A stretch of DNA of 46,099 nt from Tubiluchus corallicola (lineage: Eukaryota; Priapulida; Priapulimorpha; Priapulimorphida; Tubiluchidae): positions 1-46,099 of the forward strand of contig JAQGDQ010001340.1 in the NCBI GenBank assembly GCA_030141605.1, read 5' to 3'. The translations under genes and the position numbers were made by a program. Below are positions 41,354-46,099 of the stretch, piece after piece; within the stretch, counting starts at the first letter, position 1, and each line of letters starts with the position of its first letter. Below the pieces are notes generated by a model. The model had not been told where the DNA came from. It worked only from the letters and a program-made list of their open reading frames with translations, and ran no database searches.

Positions 41354-42290
41354 GAAGTCATAGTCATAAGTCATTTATTTCATCTTACACACTTACAATA
41401 GTTTCATGTACGATATCTAGTGAAAGGGCCTACAATGAATATAATACAAATAAGAAATACTGCACAGGAAAAGCCTCGCACACTGTTCACTTATACACGA
41501 AGGTAAATGTGTTGTGGGCAATCAAAAAGCAGGGCTTGTTAGATTGTCCCACACAGTGATAGAAAAAAAAGTAGTGGAGATAATCTGAAATTTTAAAGTG
41601 AATCGTATGGTAAAAAACATTAGTGCTTAAAATGGAATGATGTAATGAATGAAACTCATATATGGGATGATATAAAATATAGAAAGTCTATTATTTGTTA
41701 ATAGTATATGAAATTAAGATAACTTGATTAAGCTAACACCACTGTTTTGCAACTACTGTGAGGATGGATACTGATAGAAATTTTGATTACTCACTGATAC
41801 TTACTTAAAATTTGATTTTTTAGCATTTTTTTTAAATCTAGTAGATCTGCTATTTTTTGTTAAAAGAAAAACACAAAACTGCCAAACTTCAAATTTCAAA
41901 GGTCAGAAATTTGTCGAAGAGTTTTAACATTAAGACTAGTAATACAATGTAATACAAGAGAAGAGGGCAGAACACTTATACGTGGCTCTCTTTTAACAAG
42001 TTACGATCAAATTTACAGTGTTGTAACAAGTTTTCATTCTCTAACGATGATGTAAAATGTTTAACATTAGAGGCATTAACTGTGTCATAAGTTAAAGTAT
42101 TTCAAATATCTACGATTCTGTTACAAAAAGTGAATTTGTAAATATTCGGTCTGCAGTAATTTTTGCATAATGTTAAGTCATGTCCCCTAAGCCCAAAAGG
42201 GGTGCGTACACAAAAAAGTCATAAAACAGTAACCTTATACGATTATTACGAATTTTATAAACCATTTTTAGGTCAAAAATTAACCGTCTG
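41354..42290 (-). pseudogene. Minus-strand LINE ORF2 C-terminus and 3' tail
   Basis: On the minus strand, from 42290 downward, the reading is RRLIFDLKMVYKIRNN, LLGLRGHDLTLCKNYCR, NIYKFTFCNRIVDI, then an in-frame stop where Trp of the usual WN-LP block is expected, then NASNVKHFTSSLENEN. This is the C-terminal signature of jockey/CR1-type ORF2. The 3' end at about 41354 reads gatgaaataaatgacttatg with a gacttat-type tail. It is decayed. Confidence 0.7.
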
Positions 42291-42313
42291 ATTTCTAATG
42301 GGTGTAACTTAAG

Positions 42314-42490
42314 AATTTATGTAGTCTATGTTAGTAATCTGTATAGTTTATATTTACATGTTCTACATAAACGCATAGTGAAGTATCTTTGAATGTTTTC
42401 AATAGAATTTGTAGTCTATGTTAGTAATCTGTATAGTTTATATTACATCTACACAAACGCCTAGTGAGGTATCTTTGAACATTTTCAACA
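42314..42490. repeat. About 95-bp tandem duplication
   Basis: gtagtctatgttagtaatct occurs at about 42321 and again at about 42411, with similar sequence following (aaacgc-tagtga-gtatctttgaa). Two copies, moderately diverged. Confidence 0.8.
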
Positions 42491-42613
42491 TTCAGTCAAA
42501 GTTACAAGATAAGGATTCCAGACTGGTGTTCAGTATACTAACAAACGTCTTATGTAAATCTTATATGGTAAAAGTGAAGCTTCCTTGTTTTCAGTGTAAA
42601 AACATCTAAATAT

Positions 42614-43417
42614 TATGTTTACTTATGCTATTATTTGTGTTTACTATGTTTTCTTATGCTGTTTTTTGTGTTTACTATGTTTTCTTATGCTGTTATTTGT
42701 GTTTACTATGTTTTCTTATGCTGTTATGTGTTTACTATGTTTACTTATGCTGTTATTTGTGTTTACTGTTTACTTATGCTGTTATTTGTATTTACTATGT
42801 TTACTTATGCTGTTATTTGTGTTTACTGTGTTTACTTATGCTGTTATTTGTGTTTACTATGTTTTCTTATGCTGTTATTTGTGTTTACTATGTTTTCTTA
42901 TGCTGTTATGTTTTTACTATGTTTACTTATGCTGTTATTTGTGTTTACTATGTTTTCTTATGCTGTTTTTTGTGTTTACTATGTTTACTTATGCTGTTAT
43001 TTGTGTTTACTATGTTTACTTATGCTGTTATTTGTGTTTACTATGCTTACTTATGCTGTTATTTGTGTTTACTGTGTTTTCTTATGCTGTTATTTGTGTT
43101 TACTATGTTTACTTATGCTGTTATTTGTGTTTACTATGTTTACTTATGCTGTTATTTGTATTTACTATGTTTACTTATGCTGTTATTTGTGTTTACTGTG
43201 TTTACTTATGCTGTTATTTGTGTTTACTATGTTTACTTATGCTGTTATTTGTGTTTACTATGTTTACTTATGCTGTTATTTGTATTTACTATGTTTACTT
43301 ATGCTGTTATTTGTGTTTACTGTGTTTACTTATGCTGTTATTTGTATTTACTATGTTTACTTATGCTGTTATTTGTGTTTACTATGTTTACTTATGCTGT
43401 TATTTGTGTTTACTATG
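42614..43417. repeat. 31-bp minisatellite, about 26 copies
   Basis: The unit is gtttacttatgctgttattt plus gtgtttactat. Because 31 is one more than a multiple of three and the unit has no stop in any plus frame, all three frames stay open for 269-299 codons and encode the same Leu/Cys/Tyr-rich cycle. These are not genes. Confidence 0.98.
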
Positions 43418-43442
43418 GAAGTAGAAAGCCCTCTGGTTCTTC

Positions 43443-43762
43443 AGTTCGCATCCACCCACAATCGTCTTCTGACGTGGCTGTGCAGCAACCAAGCTGCACT
43501 TGATAACAATGTACTCTTCCCATTCATCGCGTAAACCGCAACCTGCATAACTAGTAAGCAGAGTCGGCTCCTCTAGTTCGCATCCACCCACAATCGTCTT
43601 CTGACGTGGCTGTGTAGCAACCAACCTGCACTTGATAACAATGTACTCTTCCCATTCATCGCGTAAACCGCAACCTGCATAACTAGTAAGCAGAGTCGGC
43701 TCCTCTAGTTCACACCCACCCACACTCGTCTTCTGACGTGGCTGTGCAGCACCAACCTGCGC
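43443..43762. repeat. 132-bp tandem repeat, about 2.4 copies
   Basis: Units start at 43443, 43575 and 43707 with agttcgcatccacccaca and are over 95 percent alike by eye. The 44-codon period keeps a minus-strand frame open for 123 codons (repeat of VGGCELEEPTLLTSYAGCGL), which is more complex than usual repeat translations but has no recognised family. Confidence 0.93.
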
Positions 43763-43771
43763 AGAATTCAA

Positions 43772-44120
43772 TTACAAATGTCTACTGTACATTCTAACAC
43801 AACTCTAACAAATTACTCGAAATAGAATGAGAGCTTAAGCATTACTTAGTGTGTTCCGGTGAAGAGAAGTCTATTGTCTGCTTTTCAAAGCGTCCGTCTA
43901 AAGTCAATATTTTCTTAACTAAATTAGACAGGGCGATTATCTTCTGCACAGACTTTCGCTAAGGTATTTGGTTACTGGTTGAACTGGTGTGTGGATACTG
44001 GAAAATAAATTGTTTCCGCAATTGTGTTGCTATTATTCTTATTAACAAAACGTTTGAGTTTGAAAATCTAATGTACAGACTGCTAGAGGAATTGGCCTTT
44101 TGGTAAAAATTTGACCCCGT
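43772..44120. other. No feature recognised
   Basis: AT-rich sequence without coding or repeat signal. Confidence 0.5.
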
Positions 44121-44126
44121 AAAGAT

Positions 44127-44560
44127 CAAGAAAAGGGGTACCTGAAGTAGGTTTCAGAAAAATCGCCTTAAAACCTATATGACTTTATAACAATCTTATG
44201 CGTACATCGTACTCGCGTTAAAAGGAATTTTTGTTTGTTTTCATTTTAAATATCCCTCACTGCTGTTCCGACGGCGCCATTACATGAAGTCATATACGCA
44301 CAACGTAAATCAGGGGAAGAAACGGCAATGTTAAATTATGACCCAAAAAACTTTCCGTGCAAATCTATATTACTTAGGATTTTGATTTCCTGCTGGAAAG
44401 ACTTATGTAACTAGAAATAATAATTTAAAATGTCCATGCCAGTTGGTAAAATATCGCTGGCTCACTCTCCTGGGTACACCACTTACTAACCAAAAACGTA
44501 TTTTTAATCTTATTGACAAGATACAGTAATTTAAAATGTTACTCAGTTAGTGCCGTGTGT
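44127..44560 (+). mobile_element. TTAA-family element, copy
   Basis: Starts atcaagaaaaggggtacctg, continues through gttccgacggcgccattac and caatgttaaattatgaccc to ttattgacaagatacag, colinear with 7366 and the reverse of 27370. The TTAA flank is not preserved at the start. Confidence 0.7.
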
Positions 44561-45299
44561 GCTACGCGCGCTTGTGGAATATTTTTGCTGTTGAAAATTA
44601 TGTTACTTTGTGATGTCATCAATAGTTGGGCTCGCTCGTCGTTAATTAAGTTTTTAATCTATTATTTAATTATCAGAACCGCTTTTGCGGTATTAATTGT
44701 GTTAAAATGTATACTTTTTATTTGACTTGAAAATGAGGTGGTCTATGAAATGTCGTCCTGTCTTCCTTTAAATCTTGAAAAGCCATGATGTGAGCAGCCA
44801 CTTAATGCACTCTTAATTGGTATTACTTGTCCATTTCTTTTGTCAAAAAGATGTCAATTTATTAAGTAGTTTTAAACATCTAGACGGATTGCCATTTTGG
44901 TTTCGCCAACTTTTACCACCTTACCCCATTCTTCCCCCTTGTACCCTATACACATAAGAGGCGCATGGTTTCTACTGTTTTCTTTAGGGAGACCGTGAAA
45001 TTTTTGTTATTATGCGCAGTGTTCCTAGGGAAAGTGTTAACCTACATATTTTTACGTTTTGCCAAATCCTTTTCGCGTCTCATAAAATCACGTTTAATAA
45101 CCTGTACCACTTTCTGCGATGATTATGCTGCGCCAAATTGTCGCCGTAGTGTTTAGGACTCCCTAGTGTCGGGCCTGCTGTTTTACTGCTCCCACGTGTT
45201 TCTTGAAAGCTTTGACGCCTCTACGATGCTAGGACTGTGTTGAACTTTGATTTTGGTGTTAACACTTGGGGCTTCTCGGTGGTCACTGAAATTAGCCTA
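44561..45299. other. No gene confirmed
   Basis: Short open frames only. No PAN3 exon (expected to start QADL) could be found here. Confidence 0.45.
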
Positions 45300-45339
45300 T
45301 TTAGAGTTTGAGAAATTTTGTGGCTTTTTCACACATTGT

Positions 45340-45640
45340 CATCACCCATGGGTGTTGTTTTGTGGATGGTGTGGTGGGGTGGGATGATAGGGCGGGTTGT
45401 GGTGTGGTGTTGGTAGAGTGGTGTGATGGGTGTGGCATAGTTTGGTTAGGGTGGTGTGGTGTGGGTGATGGTCTGTGAATAATGTGGTTATGTGGTGTGC
45501 TATGATGTGGATGGTGTGGTGTTGTGGTATTGTGCGGGTCGTGTGCTGTGAGTGGTGTGGTGGGTTGGTGTGGTGTGGTGTGAGTGGTGTGGTGGGTGGT
45601 TGTGTGGTGTGGTATGGGTTGTTGTTGCGGGACCTTAGCT
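45340..45640. repeat. GTGG-rich strand-asymmetric tract
   Basis: Imperfect gtggtgtggtg units, with almost no runs of C on this strand. The minus-strand open frame (His/Pro/Thr-rich) is a product of the repeat. The G-clusters are mostly GG, so only weak G-quadruplex potential is expected. Confidence 0.85.
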
Positions 45641-46099
45641 AGTATTATACAAGACATATTACAGAGACGCATAAGTTTAAGGATGAGTTTTGCAATTTAT
45701 AGGTGCTTGCTGTGGGGCAGACACAAAGAAGATGATTATTGGAGGCTGGGGTTGGGCGTGGTGGTGTGTGTCTGATGTTCAGCGGTAAGTAGAATGTTTT
45801 GTACTATATAACTTTATGGCAGTCGTGTTTCTGTAGTTTTCTGAAAGCATTTTTGCTTGATGCGTACTGATAGTGAACAAACAACTTTCCAAGACCTTCG
45901 ACTTAAGTGCAGACTAGACAGGGATACCTCTCAGTTGTTGTCTGGTCTTGCCTCGTATCAAATTCAAGGTCATGTAATTTTCAAATCATGAGAGAAAGTG
46001 CAAGTTTAGTCAGAGTCAGAAAATACTTTGTGAATGTGTTTTGCTAGTTCGTTTCTCAAGTTGATCAAATGATTAGTAGCATCTGACCACAGTGACATG
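45641..46099. other. No feature recognised
   Basis: End of the window. No exon or repeat was recognised. Confidence 0.5.

Noticed and set aside
42615-43534. Hydrophobic multi-pass-like proteins of 269-299 residues
   Set aside because: They arise from the 31-bp array in all three frames and have identical cyclic content.
45301-45775. His/Pro-rich minus-strand protein and a plus-strand frame
   Set aside because: The minus-strand frame is a by-product of the GTGG-rich tract, and the plus frame shows no PAN3 or other family signature.

Overview
This is a eukaryotic, almost certainly invertebrate metazoan, nuclear window. The evidence is GT-AG introns, non-LTR retrotransposon debris, hAT and pogo/Tigger-like MITEs, tRNA- and 5S-derived SINE-like elements, and large minisatellites. 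A DXD-motif glycosyltransferase of a type common in lophotrochozoans and lancelets makes a mollusc or related lophotrochozoan my best guess, held with low confidence. No bacterial operon, CRISPR array, phage or toxin system is visible.

The one multi-exon gene I can identify is PAN3, the pseudokinase subunit of the PAN2-PAN3 poly(A) deadenylase, on the + strand. Eleven consecutive phase-compatible exons run from 18833 to 40097 (1337 nt). They cover the low-complexity linker and most of the pseudokinase N- and C-lobes. A further candidate exon at 6783-6960 ends in a phase that fits the 18833 exon, but I cannot identify its protein. The start codon and CCCH zinc finger, and the C-terminal part (end of the pseudokinase, coiled coil and knob domain), are not seen and presumably lie outside the window. 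A separate minus-strand gene at 3016-3936 encodes a 306-residue type II membrane glycosyltransferase in one coding exon.

The rest is mostly repeats. 1-6780: a 270-bp dispersed repeat, a CA/CG microsatellite, the glycosyltransferase, a hAT-like MITE, LINE tails and a GC-rich segment. 6781-18830: the candidate exon, a TTAA-flanked element family, 4-bp, 23-bp and 29-bp arrays, a broken reverse transcriptase, a solo LTR with a 5-bp target duplication and a heat-shock/CRE-like promoter, and a 59-bp array touching the first sure PAN3 exon. 18833-40097: PAN3, with introns filled by 30-, 32-, 39- and 89-bp arrays, hAT, Tigger-like and TTAA elements, a 5S-rRNA-derived element and a tRNA-SINE. 40098-46099: a hAT-like MITE with target duplication, a minus-strand LINE tail, 31-bp and 132-bp arrays, another TTAA-family copy and a GT-rich strand-asymmetric tract.

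Most long open reading frames in the window arise from stop-free tandem repeats and are not genes. Two arrays hold tight clusters of small deletions that look like unpolished consensus errors.
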